From assembly GCA_903878805.1 (NCBI GenBank), contig CAIRJF010000037.1, positions 1 through 53,856 of the forward strand: 53,856 nucleotides of DNA, in the 5' to 3' direction. The position numbers were made by a program, and so were the translations under genes. Below, piece after piece: positions 44,649-53,753 of the stretch. Numbering within the stretch: position 1 is the first letter of the stretch; every line of letters starts with the position of its first letter. The notes below the pieces were generated by a model that was not told the origin of the DNA, made no database searches, and saw nothing but the letters and a program-made list of their open reading frames with translations. The stretch is from an uncultured Verrucomicrobia subdivision 3 bacterium. GTDB taxonomy: Bacteria; Verrucomicrobiota; Verrucomicrobiia; Limisphaerales; UBA11358.

Positions 44649-46027
44649 ATTTGTTCCGCCAATTCCTCCGCTGGATACGTCCAGATTTCCGCGAGCGTCG
44701 GATGATAATGTGGCATCGCCGCGAGCTCATGAACCGTCATGCGCTTTGACATGGCAACCACGATTTGATGGATCAGTTCGCCGCCTAGAGGCCCGACGCA
44801 CGCGCCGCCGATGATTTCACCCGTCTTGGCATCCGCCAGCAATTTCACGAAACCGTCTTTCGCCTCCATGATGAGCGATTTGCCGTGGTCGTTGAACGGA
44901 TAACTCGCCGCAAGAAATTTGTTGCCACGCGCCGTCGCTGCCTTTTCCGTCAAGCCCACGCACGCCACTTGCGGCTCGGTGAACACGACGGAAATCAGCA
45001 GGCGATAATCCATTCGGCGCGGCGACTTTGGCTTTAAGATATTATAAACCGCCGTTTCGCCCTGCTGGATCGCGATGTGAACAATTTCATGTGGCCCGGT
45101 GCAATCGCCCGCCGCGAAAATGTGCGGCGCGCTCGTCTGCATTTTTGCATTCGTCACGACGCGGTCCGCTTCCGTTTTCACCCCAGCGTTTTCCAGCGCG
45201 AGCGACGCCGTGTTCGGCACGCGACCGAGCGCAAACAAAATTTCCTCGGCGGAAACAGAAAGGAGTTTTCCGCTCTGCTCAAAAGAAATCGTTTTGAATT
45301 TCCCTTTGCGCTTGGCATCCACAAGTTTTGTGCTGGTGAATACTTGCATTCCTTCGCGCCGGAAAACTTTTTCAACTTCCGTTCCGGCGTCCGCATCAAA
45401 TTCTTTTAACAAACTTTTGCTGCGTTGAATCAAAGTCACTTTCACACCGAAACGCTGGAAAAATTGCGCGAACTCACAAGCGATTGCGCCGCCACCGAGA
45501 ATAATGAGTGACCTCGGCAATTTTTTCAGCGCGACCGCATCGTCGCTCGTGATGAAGCCAACGTCGTCAAGTTGCGGCAGCGGCGTGGGCGCGACGCGCG
45601 AGCCGGTGGCGATGACGAAACTTTTCGACGTAATTTTTTTGCCGTTGTCCAACTGAACCGTATGCGCGTCCAAAAATTTTGCGTTGGCACGGATGAATTT
45701 GAAACGTCCGTCGTTCAACTGCTGCTCACGGAAATCAGCAAAATCCTTTATCTGCGCGCTTTTCCGCGCCATCACTTTCGCGAAATCGAAAGACACTTTG
45801 CCCGCACGCACACCCCAAGTCAGGGCGTGTTCGGCGAGATATTTGACCTCCGCCGCGTAGAGCAAGGCCTTTGTGGGCATACAGCCACGCAGGATGCACA
45901 GGCCGCCAACCTCCGCGCCTCCTTCGATGACCACGGTTTTCAGTTTGGCCGCCGCCGCCGTGCGCGCCGCCGCATAGCCGCCGCTGCCGCCGCCAATCAC
46001 CGCCACATCAAAATCAAATCGTTTCAT
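44633..46027 (-). CDS. dihydrolipoyl dehydrogenase-like pyridine nucleotide-disulfide oxidoreductase
   Basis: A 464-residue class I flavoprotein disulfide reductase. It carries the FAD loop VIGGGSGGYAAAR, the redox pair in GGLCILRGCMPTK (Cys-x4-Cys), FVIATGSRVAPTP, the NAD loop LIILGGGAIACEFAQFF, IFAAGDCTG and the C-terminal HYHPTLAEIWTYPAEEL with the active-site His. This fits dihydrolipoamide dehydrogenase, mercuric-reductase-like or related enzymes; no lipoyl-complex subunits are adjacent, so the partner disulfide is undetermined. Confidence 0.88.
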   Translation of the reverse strand: MKRFDFDVAVIGGGSGGYAAARTAAAAKLKTVVIEGGAEVGGLCILRGCMPTKALLYAAEVKYLAEHALTWGVRAGKVSFDFAKVMARKSAQIKDFADFREQQLNDGRFKFIRANAKFLDAHTVQLDNGKKITSKSFVIATGSRVAPTPLPQLDDVGFITSDDAVALKKLPRSLIILGGGAIACEFAQFFQRFGVKVTLIQRSKSLLKEFDADAGTEVEKVFRREGMQVFTSTKLVDAKRKGKFKTISFEQSGKLLSVSAEEILFALGRVPNTASLALENAGVKTEADRVVTNAKMQTSAPHIFAAGDCTGPHEIVHIAIQQGETAVYNILKPKSPRRMDYRLLISVVFTEPQVACVGLTEKAATARGNKFLAASYPFNDHGKSLIMEAKDGFVKLLADAKTGEIIGGACVGPLGGELIHQIVVAMSKRMTVHELAAMPHYHPTLAEIWTYPAEELAEQIQSRR

Positions 46028-46095
46028 ACCGAAGAAAGATGCGCGTCATTTCAAATTTGACAACTCGATTTAACGGTTCAACCATTCAACAAATT

Positions 46096-46521
46096 ATGAG
46101 CGAACTCATTTATCCCCGCAGCCCGCGCGAAACCATGGACGGCTGGCATTATCTGCCGCGTTACGTTGACAAAATCCGCCTGCACCTCGCGGGCAAACTT
46201 CATGCCGACTACCACGAAAATCTGGGCAAAGCCTTTGACGGCTTCTGGCTCAAGGCCGCTGGCCTGACGCATGAACAATTCGTCGCGGTCGTGAAAAATT
46301 CCCTCACCGACGGCGAGGTTTGCGACTGGGTGCGCGTGAATGTGAAACGCACGCAGGCCGAGAAAGACGCCCACTGGGCCGATATCCTGAGCCGCCCGCT
46401 CGCGCATGACGCGGCGGCGCTTGGGCGGTTGAAAATGCGCAAGGAGCAGGCGGGCATCGGCCACCGCGACGACGTAAAATGTTTTGTGGACATGTTAGAT
46501 GCGGACGAGAAGCGGATCTAG
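46096..46521 (+). CDS. DUF5069 domain protein
   Basis: A 141-residue soluble protein resembling the DUF5069 family known from Verrucomicrobia and relatives: LIYPRSPRETMDGWHYLPRYVDKIRLHLAGKL at the N-terminus, then FDGFWLKAAGLTHEQF and a C-terminal charged helix region. No function is established. ATG 46096 begins the conserved part; the frame extends 57 bases upstream into the divergent oxidoreductase's promoter region. An A-rich leader precedes it with no Shine-Dalgarno. Confidence 0.85.
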   Translation: MSELIYPRSPRETMDGWHYLPRYVDKIRLHLAGKLHADYHENLGKAFDGFWLKAAGLTHEQFVAVVKNSLTDGEVCDWVRVNVKRTQAEKDAHWADILSRPLAHDAAALGRLKMRKEQAGIGHRDDVKCFVDMLDADEKRI

Positions 46522-46626
46522 CCGCCAACCAGAAGCTGTCCCCTGCGTCAGGCGAAATTGCTTGCCGCTATTTTTGATGCGGGCATAATGGTTGCCCAAC
46601 GGAAAATTCTTGGCGGAACAAACTTT

Positions 46627-46701
46627 GCGCGCTTAGCTCAGTGGTAGAGCATTACCTTCACACGGTAGGGGTCGTAGGTTCGAAACCTACAGCGCGCACC
46701 A
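46627..46701 (+). tRNA. tRNA-Val (anticodon CAC)
   Basis: A complete cloverleaf can be folded. The acceptor stem GCGCGCT pairs with AGCGCGC over 7 bp; the D arm is AGCTCAGTGGTAGAGC; the anticodon arm TTACC-TTCACAC-GGTAG gives anticodon CAC, reading GUG; the T arm is GTAGG-TTCGAAA-CCTAC. The discriminator base is A at 46698 and the CCA end (46699-46701) is encoded. Confidence 0.97.
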
Positions 46702-46728
46702 TTTTTCCACAACGGCAATTCTGACGCT

Positions 46729-47259
46729 TCAAAACTGCTCCTCCTTGTCCTTGAACAAAATGTTGAACGTCGTCAGCGAACCGTAACTCCTCGTGATGTA
46801 TTGCTGCATCTCCACCTTTTCGCCATCGCTCAACTGCACATGCGCATTGATCTTCTGCTCCAGCACCCGGAGATTATTTCGCACCATCACAATCTTGTGA
46901 AAGAAAGTTTCCAGCGGCACCTCCTTTGACTGCAACGTCGCATCCGCCGGATGCATCACCAGCTTGCCGCCGTGCCAGCGCAGGCCGAGTTGCGTCACGA
47001 CCGCATCCGGCTTTTCCAAACCCAGCCTGGCCACCGCCGCGTCCAACGTCTGTTCCACAAATTGTTTCAACGGCATTTCCAATCCATTTGCCGCCAGCTG
47101 CGGCTCGGCGGGTTCGAGCCCGGCGGCGTTCGGCTCCACCGCGCGCTTGCCGTCGTTGAACTGGATATCCGCCGTCAGTTCAGAAATCATTTTGACCGTG
47201 CCCAAACCATATTGCGGATGACGCACACTCATGCCGATGCGAAGCGATTCGATTTTCAT
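46729..47259 (-). CDS. tudor/CarD-like N-terminal domain protein, unknown function
   Basis: A 176-residue protein. Residues about 8-42 (IGMSVRHPQYGLGTVKMI, ADIQFNDGKRAVEP) resemble the small SH3/tudor-like module found at the C-terminus of UvrD/PcrA helicases and in CarD, which contact RNA polymerase. The remainder is a long, mostly helical region (LKQFVEQTLDAAVARLGL, ETFFHKIVMVRNNLRVLEQKINAH) without a recognised family. A role near transcription or repair is inference from the first module. It lies 27 bases beyond the tRNA gene on the opposite strand. Confidence 0.78.
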   Translation of the reverse strand: MKIESLRIGMSVRHPQYGLGTVKMISELTADIQFNDGKRAVEPNAAGLEPAEPQLAANGLEMPLKQFVEQTLDAAVARLGLEKPDAVVTQLGLRWHGGKLVMHPADATLQSKEVPLETFFHKIVMVRNNLRVLEQKINAHVQLSDGEKVEMQQYITRSYGSLTTFNILFKDKEEQF

Positions 47260-47390
47260 AAAGTCAATTTAGCCACAGCATGCCGCGCCAAAGCAAGCAG
47301 CGAAGCCGGTTGGTCGCGGATGAAAAGCATATTTTAAGAAATAAAAAATCGTGGCGACATGGTTGTTAAACCAGTTAGTCTGGAAACAGA

Positions 47391-47885
47391 ATGAGAAAGA
47401 CCAGTATAATTTGGGGGACGATGGTTTTTATATCACTCGTCTTTTTTAACGGTCCTCTTGCAAAGCAACTAATCGAACAGTTTTTTTCGCGCTATTATTC
47501 AAGCACTACAGGGCAAGTTATTCAAAGCGAGGTGGGCTCCTATGTCACTTATGGCGGCAGGTCGAGCAGCCACGTTCATTATTTCCCAAAAATCAGATAC
47601 AGCTACAAGATTAACGGTCAGACAAATGAAGGTAGGCGTTATTGCTGCACTCATTATTATGGTGAAGATTTTTGCATCAAAGTAGTCATGAATCATCCGG
47701 CAGGTTCGTCAATTCAAGTTTTCTACAATCCGAAAGATATTCACGATGTGCTTTTGACATCGGGTTTTCAAAATGTAGATGCCGCCGCTATAATCAGAAT
47801 GTTGATTCAAGCCAATGTTGTCGTTGTATTTCTAATATTTCTTTGGTGGTTTCAAATACGCAAGCGATCAAAAATTCCGTTATAG
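47391..47885 (+). CDS. DUF3592-type membrane protein
   Basis: A 164-residue protein with a membrane helix at each end (IIWGTMVFISLVFFNG and ANVVVVFLIFLWWF) and an extracytoplasmic central domain. The central pattern, Thr-Gly-Gln-Val-Ile-x-Ser near the start, YFPKIRYSYKINGQTNEG, then YPAGSSIQVFYNPKD-like HPAGSSIQVFYNPKD, matches DUF3592. No function is known. The gene is markedly AT-richer than rnhB and the genes on the left, suggesting acquisition. Confidence 0.78.
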   Translation: MRKTSIIWGTMVFISLVFFNGPLAKQLIEQFFSRYYSSTTGQVIQSEVGSYVTYGGRSSSHVHYFPKIRYSYKINGQTNEGRRYCCTHYYGEDFCIKVVMNHPAGSSIQVFYNPKDIHDVLLTSGFQNVDAAAIIRMLIQANVVVVFLIFLWWFQIRKRSKIPL

Positions 47886-47919
47886 CTTGAGTTTTTGATT
47901 GCTAGATATTTTGTTTCAA

Positions 47920-48573
47920 ATGTCCACCAAACTCATTGACCGTTTTGAATTCGAGCGCGTGCTGTGGTCGCAAAAAATCGCGCGCGTTGCGGGCGTGGAC
48001 GAGGCCGGGCGCGGGCCGCTCGCCGGGCCGGTCGTCGCGGCGGCGGCGATTCTGCCGTCGCGCTGGGCGGACGCCGGTTTGCCCGCCGAACTCACCGGCC
48101 TGAACGATTCCAAGCAGCTCACCGAAACGCAGCGCGAAAAGTTTTTTGAATTTCTCACCCATTGCGCCGAAATCGAATTCGGCATCGCGCTCGTGGACGC
48201 CGGTGTGATTGACGAAATCAATATTTTGCAGGCGACGCATTGCGCGATGAACGATGCGCTGGCGAAATTAAATCCGTTGCCGCCGCACGCGCTCGTGGAT
48301 GGGCGGCCGGTGAAGACGTTGCGCTTGCCGCAGACGGCCATCGTGAAGGGCGATGCGCGGAGCTATTCCATCGCCGCCGCGAGCGTTCTCGCCAAAGTCG
48401 CGCGTGACCGGCTGATGCTGGACGCACACGCGCAGTGGCCGGAATATGCCTTCGCGGAACACAAAGGCTACGGCACGGCGAAACATCTGGCGGCCATCGC
48501 CAAACACGGCGCGTGTCCGATTCATCGGAAAACTTTTGCGCCGCTAAAATCGGTAGGGCGGGCAGCGTTTTGA
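47920..48573 (+). CDS. rnhB: ribonuclease HII
   Basis: Removes ribonucleotides and RNA from RNA-DNA hybrids. The 217-residue protein has GVDEAGRGPLAGPVVAAA with the first two acidic metal ligands, LNDSKQLTETQRE, HALVDGRPV, VKGDARSYSIAAASVLAKVARDRLM and HKGYGTAKH, all standard for RNase HII. ATG 47920 opens the protein; the frame is open 21 bases upstream. Confidence 0.96.
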   Translation: MSTKLIDRFEFERVLWSQKIARVAGVDEAGRGPLAGPVVAAAAILPSRWADAGLPAELTGLNDSKQLTETQREKFFEFLTHCAEIEFGIALVDAGVIDEINILQATHCAMNDALAKLNPLPPHALVDGRPVKTLRLPQTAIVKGDARSYSIAAASVLAKVARDRLMLDAHAQWPEYAFAEHKGYGTAKHLAAIAKHGACPIHRKTFAPLKSVGRAAF

Positions 48574-48723
48574 CCACCATTTTTTGAGGTCGGAACTGCG
48601 GAAATTTGAAATGCCGGCCGCGTAGTGTCTCCGAATTGCAGGAGCGGATTGACTTGATTGCGTCCCATGCCAACATGTTGCGCCGCTGCGATGCACTCAA
48701 ACCATGCCGGCGTTGTCACAGCC

Positions 48724-49446
48724 ATGAAATTCAGAAATGAACTGCAAAAATTTGCCTTTCAGCGCTTCATGCAACGGCTGGGGCTGCGGATTGATTCCGC
48801 CAAGGGCGCGCCGTTTTCATACGACGCAGGCAACTATCCGGGCGTGAATAGCGCGGGCGGAGCGGTGATTTTTGATGTGGGCGCCAACATTGGCCAGTCA
48901 GCCATCTGGTATGCCAAAAATTTTCCTCGGGCGGAGATTTTCAGCTTTGAACCGTTTCATTTAATTTATCAGGAGCTTGTTCGCAATGTTCAGAACCATC
49001 CGCGTATCCGGTGTCAAAACCTGGCGCTGTCGGATCACGACGGGGAGATGCTGGTTCCGACGGTGGCCGACGCGCGCTGTCAGACGGGCAAGGTGATTGC
49101 ACCAAGCGCCGGCGAGGCGACGGAGCGCATCAAGTTGCGCACGGCGGACTCGTTTGCGGAAGAAAACAAGATTGACCAGATTCATATCTTGAAGACGGAC
49201 ACCGAGGGGTTTGACTTGGCGGTGCTGGCAGGCGCAGCTGGAATGCTTCGCCGGAGAAAAATTTCCCATGTGCTGGCCGAGGCGACGCTTTTTGCGAACG
49301 ATGCTGAACACACCAAGCTCTCCGCGCTCACCGACGTGCTGGTTGGACATGGCTTCCGACTGCACGGACTTTACGATCTGCACCACGACATGGCCGACGG
49401 CCGGCTGCTTTATTTTAATGCGCTTTTCAGCCTCGGACGCAGCTGA
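48724..49446 (+). CDS. FkbM family methyltransferase
   Basis: A 240-residue SAM-dependent methyltransferase. It has IFDVGANIGQSAIWYAKNFP (motif I), SFEPFHLIYQEL, the LALSDHDGEM segment and HILKTDTEGFDLAVLAGA, the signature of the FkbM group, which often methylates sugars. Context gives little help: rnhB lies upstream and dedA downstream. The ATG at 48724 is followed by MKFRNELQKFAFQRF; upstream in-frame starts to 48658 are possible but add an unlikely cysteine-rich leader. Confidence 0.88.
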   Translation: MKFRNELQKFAFQRFMQRLGLRIDSAKGAPFSYDAGNYPGVNSAGGAVIFDVGANIGQSAIWYAKNFPRAEIFSFEPFHLIYQELVRNVQNHPRIRCQNLALSDHDGEMLVPTVADARCQTGKVIAPSAGEATERIKLRTADSFAEENKIDQIHILKTDTEGFDLAVLAGAAGMLRRRKISHVLAEATLFANDAEHTKLSALTDVLVGHGFRLHGLYDLHHDMADGRLLYFNALFSLGRS

Positions 49447-49497
49447 CCCATTTCACGGCTTGCTCCATGCGTGTTTTCAGCTATAAACCACGGTTTC

Positions 49498-50148
49498 ATG
49501 CATCAAATCATCCAGAGCTTGAGCGATTGGTATAATCACGCGCTACAAACTGGCGGCTATACCGCCGTCGCGCTGATGATGGCGGTGGAAAGTTCGCTGT
49601 TTCCGCTGCCGAGCGAAATCGTAATCCCGCCCGCCGCGCATTGGGCGCACACGGGACAAATTCCGCTGACGCTCTGGGGCATCGTGCTGGCGGGCACCAT
49701 CGGCTCGTGGCTCGGCGCGACGGCGATGTATTGGGCGTCGCGGCTGGCGGGTCGTCCGCTCGTGCTGCATTTTGGGAAATATTTTTTTATCTCCGCCGAG
49801 AAAGTTGCGGGTGCAGAACGCTGGGCGGCGCATTACGGCGCGATGGGAATTTTCATTTCGCGCTTGCTGCCGGTCGTGCGCCATCTCATCGGCATTCCGG
49901 CGGGAATTGTGCGGATGAACTACTTGAAGTTTTCGCTTTTCACGCTGCTTGGATCGGCAATTTGGTGTTCGGTGCTATGCTGGCTGGGCGTGAAGATGGG
50001 CGAAGATAAGGATTTGCTGGCGTTGAAATACAAGCACGTCACGCTCTGGCTCGCGGGCGCGATGTTGGTCTTGGGTGGACTTTATTATTTCTTCGTTCAC
50101 CAGCACATGAAGCAGAAGCCAGAAACCGTAAGTCTGAATTCGAAATAA
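49498..50148 (+). CDS. DedA family membrane protein
   Basis: A 216-residue inner-membrane protein of the DedA/SNARE-associated group, now linked to lipid scrambling and envelope homeostasis. It shows VALMMAVESSLFPLPSEIVIPPA, LGATAMYWASRLAGRPL, and FISRLLPVVRHLIGIPAGIVRMNYLKF with the conserved Arg and Gly-Ile-Pro-Ala-Gly motif, plus a last membrane helix. ATG 49498 precedes the amphipathic N-terminus. Confidence 0.92.
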   Translation: MHQIIQSLSDWYNHALQTGGYTAVALMMAVESSLFPLPSEIVIPPAAHWAHTGQIPLTLWGIVLAGTIGSWLGATAMYWASRLAGRPLVLHFGKYFFISAEKVAGAERWAAHYGAMGIFISRLLPVVRHLIGIPAGIVRMNYLKFSLFTLLGSAIWCSVLCWLGVKMGEDKDLLALKYKHVTLWLAGAMLVLGGLYYFFVHQHMKQKPETVSLNSK

Positions 50149-50190
50149 ATTTTCTTTGCGCGCCTAGCGCCTTTGCGTGAGATTCAGCGC

Positions 50191-51810
50191 GTGCCAGTCT
50201 CCGAAGCCATCCGCAAAAAGTTAAGCGCCGTGCCGCACAAGCCCGGCGTCTATCTGCACAAGGATCGTTTCGGCACCGTCATCTACGTCGGCAAGGCTTT
50301 GGATTTGCGGAAGCGCGTCAGCCAGTATTTTCAAAAATCCCGCCGCCACGGCTGGGATTTAAAATTCAACACGCTCGTCGAGGCGATTCACGACTTCGAC
50401 ATCCATGTCGTTCGCAGCGAACCCGAGGCGTTGTTGCTCGAAAGCAAACTCGTGAAGGAATTCAAACCGCGTTTCAACATCAGCCTGCGCGACGATAAAA
50501 GATTTTTGATGTTGAAAGTAAATCTGAACGATCCGATTCCGAACTTCACTTTCACGCGGCTGAAAAAGGATGACGGCGCGCGCTACTTCGGGCCGTTCGT
50601 GAATTCCCTCGCGCTGCGCAGCACCGTCGCACTCGCGCGGAAACAATTCAATCTGCGCGGCTGCCGCGTGTTCACGCCCGGCGAGGCCGATTACAAACAC
50701 TGCCTCTACGCGCATCTGAAAAATTGCACCGCGCCGTGCGTCGGCAATGTCACGCACGAGCAATACTTGGAGCAAGTGAAGGCCGCGTGTGATTTTCTCG
50801 AAGGCCAATGCCGTGAAATGCAGCCGCAGCTCGAAGCGGAAATGAAAAAAGCCGCCGCCGCGCACGATTTTGAAAAAGCCGCCGACTTGCGCGACCTCAT
50901 CCGCGACTTGAATGACACTTGGAAAAAAATAGAGAAGTTTACCCGCGTGCCTTACAATTTGCCGCTCGCCATCAATCCGGAAAGTGATTTGGTTGCGCTT
51001 GCGAAGATTCTTGATTTGCCAGCGCCGCCAATGCGCATCGAGGGCTTTGACATCTCGAACATCAGCGGCACGTTTGTCGTCGCGTCGTGCGTGAGTTTCA
51101 AAAACGGCCGGCCGGATCGTGCCAATTACCGCCGTTTCAAAATCAAGGGCTTTGCCGGCCAGGACGATTTCGCCAGCATCGCGGAAGTGGTGCGCCGTCG
51201 CTATTCGCGTTTGAAAAATGAAAACGAAAGCGTAGTCGCGCCGGAGCAAAAAACGAAGGATGAAGACAGCGGCCAAGCGATTCCGCAGGAATTGCAAAAG
51301 CTGGTGAACGAAACCGCACGCAAAGTCCAGCGCGGTCACGCGGTGAAAAATTCGCCGACCGCGCTGCCGGACTTAATTTTGATTGATGGCGGCAAAGGTC
51401 AGCTTGGTATGGCGTGTGCCGAACTAAAAAAACTTGGCCTCGAAAAAATTCCCGTCATCGGTTTGGCGAAAGAGTTCGAGGAGATTTATCTGCCGGACAA
51501 GAGTCTGCCGCTGCGCCTCGGTCTCAATCATCCAGCGGTGAAATTGTTGCAGCGTTTGCGCGACGAATGTCATCGCGTGGCGAACAGCTACAACGCACAG
51601 TTGCGGCTCAAAAAAATTTCCGAGAGCGTGCTCGACGATTTCCCCGGCATCGGCGAACAGCGCAAAAAGGCGCTGCTGAAAAAATTCGGCTCGGTGCAAC
51701 GCTTGAAAATGGCCACGCTTGAGCAACTCGCCGCCATCCCCGGTTTCGGCGGCAAGGCGGCGGCGGAACTGAAGACGTTTCTGGAAGCGCGCACGCGCAC
51801 GGCTGTCTGA
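50191..51810 (+). CDS. uvrC: excinuclease ABC subunit C
   Basis: Makes both incisions in nucleotide excision repair. The product of about 539 residues has the GIY-YIG nuclease at the N-terminus (KPGVYLHKD, TVIYVGKALDLRKRV), the UVR UvrB-binding motif (LEAEMKKAAAAHDFEKAADLRDLI), an RNase-H-like nuclease core (GFDISNISGTFVVAS, LILIDGGKGQL) and a C-terminal helix-hairpin-helix pair (FPGIGEQRKKALL, IPGFGGKAAAEL). It is shorter than the usual 600 or so residues. GTG 50191 is chosen; TTG 50173 lies within a dispersed 14-base repeat. Confidence 0.95.
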   Translation: MPVSEAIRKKLSAVPHKPGVYLHKDRFGTVIYVGKALDLRKRVSQYFQKSRRHGWDLKFNTLVEAIHDFDIHVVRSEPEALLLESKLVKEFKPRFNISLRDDKRFLMLKVNLNDPIPNFTFTRLKKDDGARYFGPFVNSLALRSTVALARKQFNLRGCRVFTPGEADYKHCLYAHLKNCTAPCVGNVTHEQYLEQVKAACDFLEGQCREMQPQLEAEMKKAAAAHDFEKAADLRDLIRDLNDTWKKIEKFTRVPYNLPLAINPESDLVALAKILDLPAPPMRIEGFDISNISGTFVVASCVSFKNGRPDRANYRRFKIKGFAGQDDFASIAEVVRRRYSRLKNENESVVAPEQKTKDEDSGQAIPQELQKLVNETARKVQRGHAVKNSPTALPDLILIDGGKGQLGMACAELKKLGLEKIPVIGLAKEFEEIYLPDKSLPLRLGLNHPAVKLLQRLRDECHRVANSYNAQLRLKKISESVLDDFPGIGEQRKKALLKKFGSVQRLKMATLEQLAAIPGFGGKAAAELKTFLEARTRTAV

Positions 51811-51874
51811 TGGCGGTTTCTCCCGCTGCGCTGTAACTTTCAACGGGCGCGGTCAGACGTTTGGAAAACTTTTC

Positions 51875-52927
51875 TTAATTCCCCGACGATTGAGCAGCCG
51901 ACTTCCGATAATTCCGGAGATGACGGTAGCCGACGAGTTTGCGGTTCTTTTCATCCCAGAGGCGGAAAGTGATGGATTTAAGGCTCGAAATAAAGGTGAT
52001 GGGTTTGACTTGTTGAAACAGCGGATTGGCGCGGTGACATTGTTCGAGATTGTAATTGGGGATGCGCGGGCTGAGGTGATGGATGTGGTGGAATCCGATG
52101 TTGCCGGTGAACCATTGCAGGATCCGGGGCAATTTGTAAAAGGAGCTGCCTTGCAGCGCCGCTGCGGTAAAACTCCAATTCTCACCGCGCTCCCAATAAA
52201 CATCCTCGAATTGATGTTGCACGTAGAACATCCACACACCCGCGCCGCCGGCAACCATCATGATAATCAATTGAATTACGGCATAAGTCCCGAAGCCAAA
52301 CACCAGACTCAAGGCCGCCGCCATGGCGAGAATGCCCACATTCGTCGCATATACGGAATGGCGTTCCCGCGCATTTGCCGCCCGCGCTGGGAGCCGTTGC
52401 AATACCAAGAACAGAAACAGCGGGGCGATGACGAACAGCACCACCGGATTGCGCGCGAACCGGTAGGCGAATTTTTTCCAGCGCGAAGCTTCCAGATATT
52501 CCTGCACCGTCATGGTCCAGACATCGCCCGTGCCGCGCTTGTCGAGATCGCCGGAACTTGCATGATGGATGGCATGTTCCCAGCGCCAGTGATAATACGG
52601 CGTGAACGTCAGCACGCCAGAAACAAAGCCCACCGCGGCATTGGCGACGGGAGATTTGAAAAACGAGCCGTGACCGCAGTCATGAAAAATGATAAACACC
52701 CGCACCAGCAACGCCCCCGCCAGCACCGCCAGCGGCACCACCAGCCACCACGAAATCGGTCGGCAGACATACATCACATACCAAAGGAACGCATAGGGAA
52801 CGAGCGTGTTCAGAATCTGCCACGTCGCCTTCCACGGCGAAGGCTTTTGGTATTTGATGACGATTTCCTTCCACCGCACATCGTCTGCGACGGGCGCAGA
52901 TTCCTCCGCAATTGATTCATGTTTCAT
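51875..52927 (-). CDS. membrane fatty acid desaturase
   Basis: A di-iron membrane desaturase of 350 residues that introduces double bonds into acyl lipids. The three His boxes are present: HDCGHGSFF, HAIHHASS and GFHHIHHLSPRIPNY, with membrane helices between them. The type resembles delta-12/omega-3-like acyl-lipid desaturases. ATG 52927 is chosen; a GTG-type extension to 52948 is possible. It converges on uvrC with a 64-base gap that shows no clear terminator. Confidence 0.92.
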   Translation of the reverse strand: MKHESIAEESAPVADDVRWKEIVIKYQKPSPWKATWQILNTLVPYAFLWYVMYVCRPISWWLVVPLAVLAGALLVRVFIIFHDCGHGSFFKSPVANAAVGFVSGVLTFTPYYHWRWEHAIHHASSGDLDKRGTGDVWTMTVQEYLEASRWKKFAYRFARNPVVLFVIAPLFLFLVLQRLPARAANARERHSVYATNVGILAMAAALSLVFGFGTYAVIQLIIMMVAGGAGVWMFYVQHQFEDVYWERGENWSFTAAALQGSSFYKLPRILQWFTGNIGFHHIHHLSPRIPNYNLEQCHRANPLFQQVKPITFISSLKSITFRLWDEKNRKLVGYRHLRNYRKSAAQSSGN

Positions 52928-53100
52928 AACGCGTGTGACACTAACCAAGGCTTTATACCAACCAGTCTAACAGAGATTTCCCCGCTGGCAATGCGCCGGT
53001 ATCGGAAAAATCTAAAATTATGCCGGACAGTAGGCTGGGAATGGCGCAGGTATTGCAGAAAATCTTCGACGAGCGTTTGCATAGTGAATGCGAATATTGG

Positions 53101-53712
53101 CTATTGGCCAGAGTATTCTCCGGGATGTTGCCATGCCGGGTATTTGAAAATCCTTTTTATATTTAGCGCTTCGATTTTCTTGAAAAAGTCCTCGCTGTTA
53201 AGATTAAGACCGGATGAAATCTGCATTCCAGTAGATTCAGAAGCTAATACGCAACCATTAACACCATCTCTAACAAATGTGATCGCCCCGTTTACAAATA
53301 AATGAGTGTCATCCTTATAATACATTTGAAAGATAGGAACCTGTTTCTCGTTCACAATTTCAATACCTCTTGCGCTATGGTTACAATCCCAATTAGCCGG
53401 CAAGCCGCTTAATTCGTTATTTGTTATCTCTAAAGACGGCATTCCAAATATCGGTGCAAATTTAATGTCGAGAATGATTTGATTTTCATCAGCTAGTAAT
53501 TGGATTTGCGAAGGATGTTCATGCGTTCCAGCCATTAAAAATGCACGTCCTATGTCCTTGACTCCACGTTGACCCGGCGGAACCGCTGGCAACCCAATTG
53601 TATCGTTCCCCATAACTATGAATACACCTTCGTGCTTTTGTCTAAATTCCAATGGTTCTATCGGCATTTTTTGCACTGCAACTGGAACAACGACAACCGG
53701 AGCAACATTCAC
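53101..53712 (-). CDS. hypothetical protein, AT-rich
   Basis: A protein of about 203 residues that I do not recognise. From a proposed GTG start at 53712, preceded by AAAGG nine bases away, it begins with a valine/proline-rich stretch (VAPVVVVPVAVQ) and continues through GVFIVMGNDTIGLPAVPPG, LEITNNELSGLPANWDCN and GLNLNSEDFFKKIEALN. There is no clear catalytic motif. The frame stays open to the right edge, so a longer protein is possible, but that part overlaps the likely start of the opposite gene. An ATG at 53667 is the conservative alternative. Base use is clearly AT-rich. Confidence 0.6.
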   Translation of the reverse strand: MNVAPVVVVPVAVQKMPIEPLEFRQKHEGVFIVMGNDTIGLPAVPPGQRGVKDIGRAFLMAGTHEHPSQIQLLADENQIILDIKFAPIFGMPSLEITNNELSGLPANWDCNHSARGIEIVNEKQVPIFQMYYKDDTHLFVNGAITFVRDGVNGCVLASESTGMQISSGLNLNSEDFFKKIEALNIKRIFKYPAWQHPGEYSGQ

Positions 53713-53753
53713 ATCTCGAGACCTCTGCAAAACGTTTTTGAACGGATGATTTG

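Noticed and set aside
52919-53305. Plus-strand frame of 128 codons near the right end
   Set aside because: It begins in the desaturase promoter region, lies mostly antisense to the hypothetical gene at 53101-53712, and has no coherent protein features.
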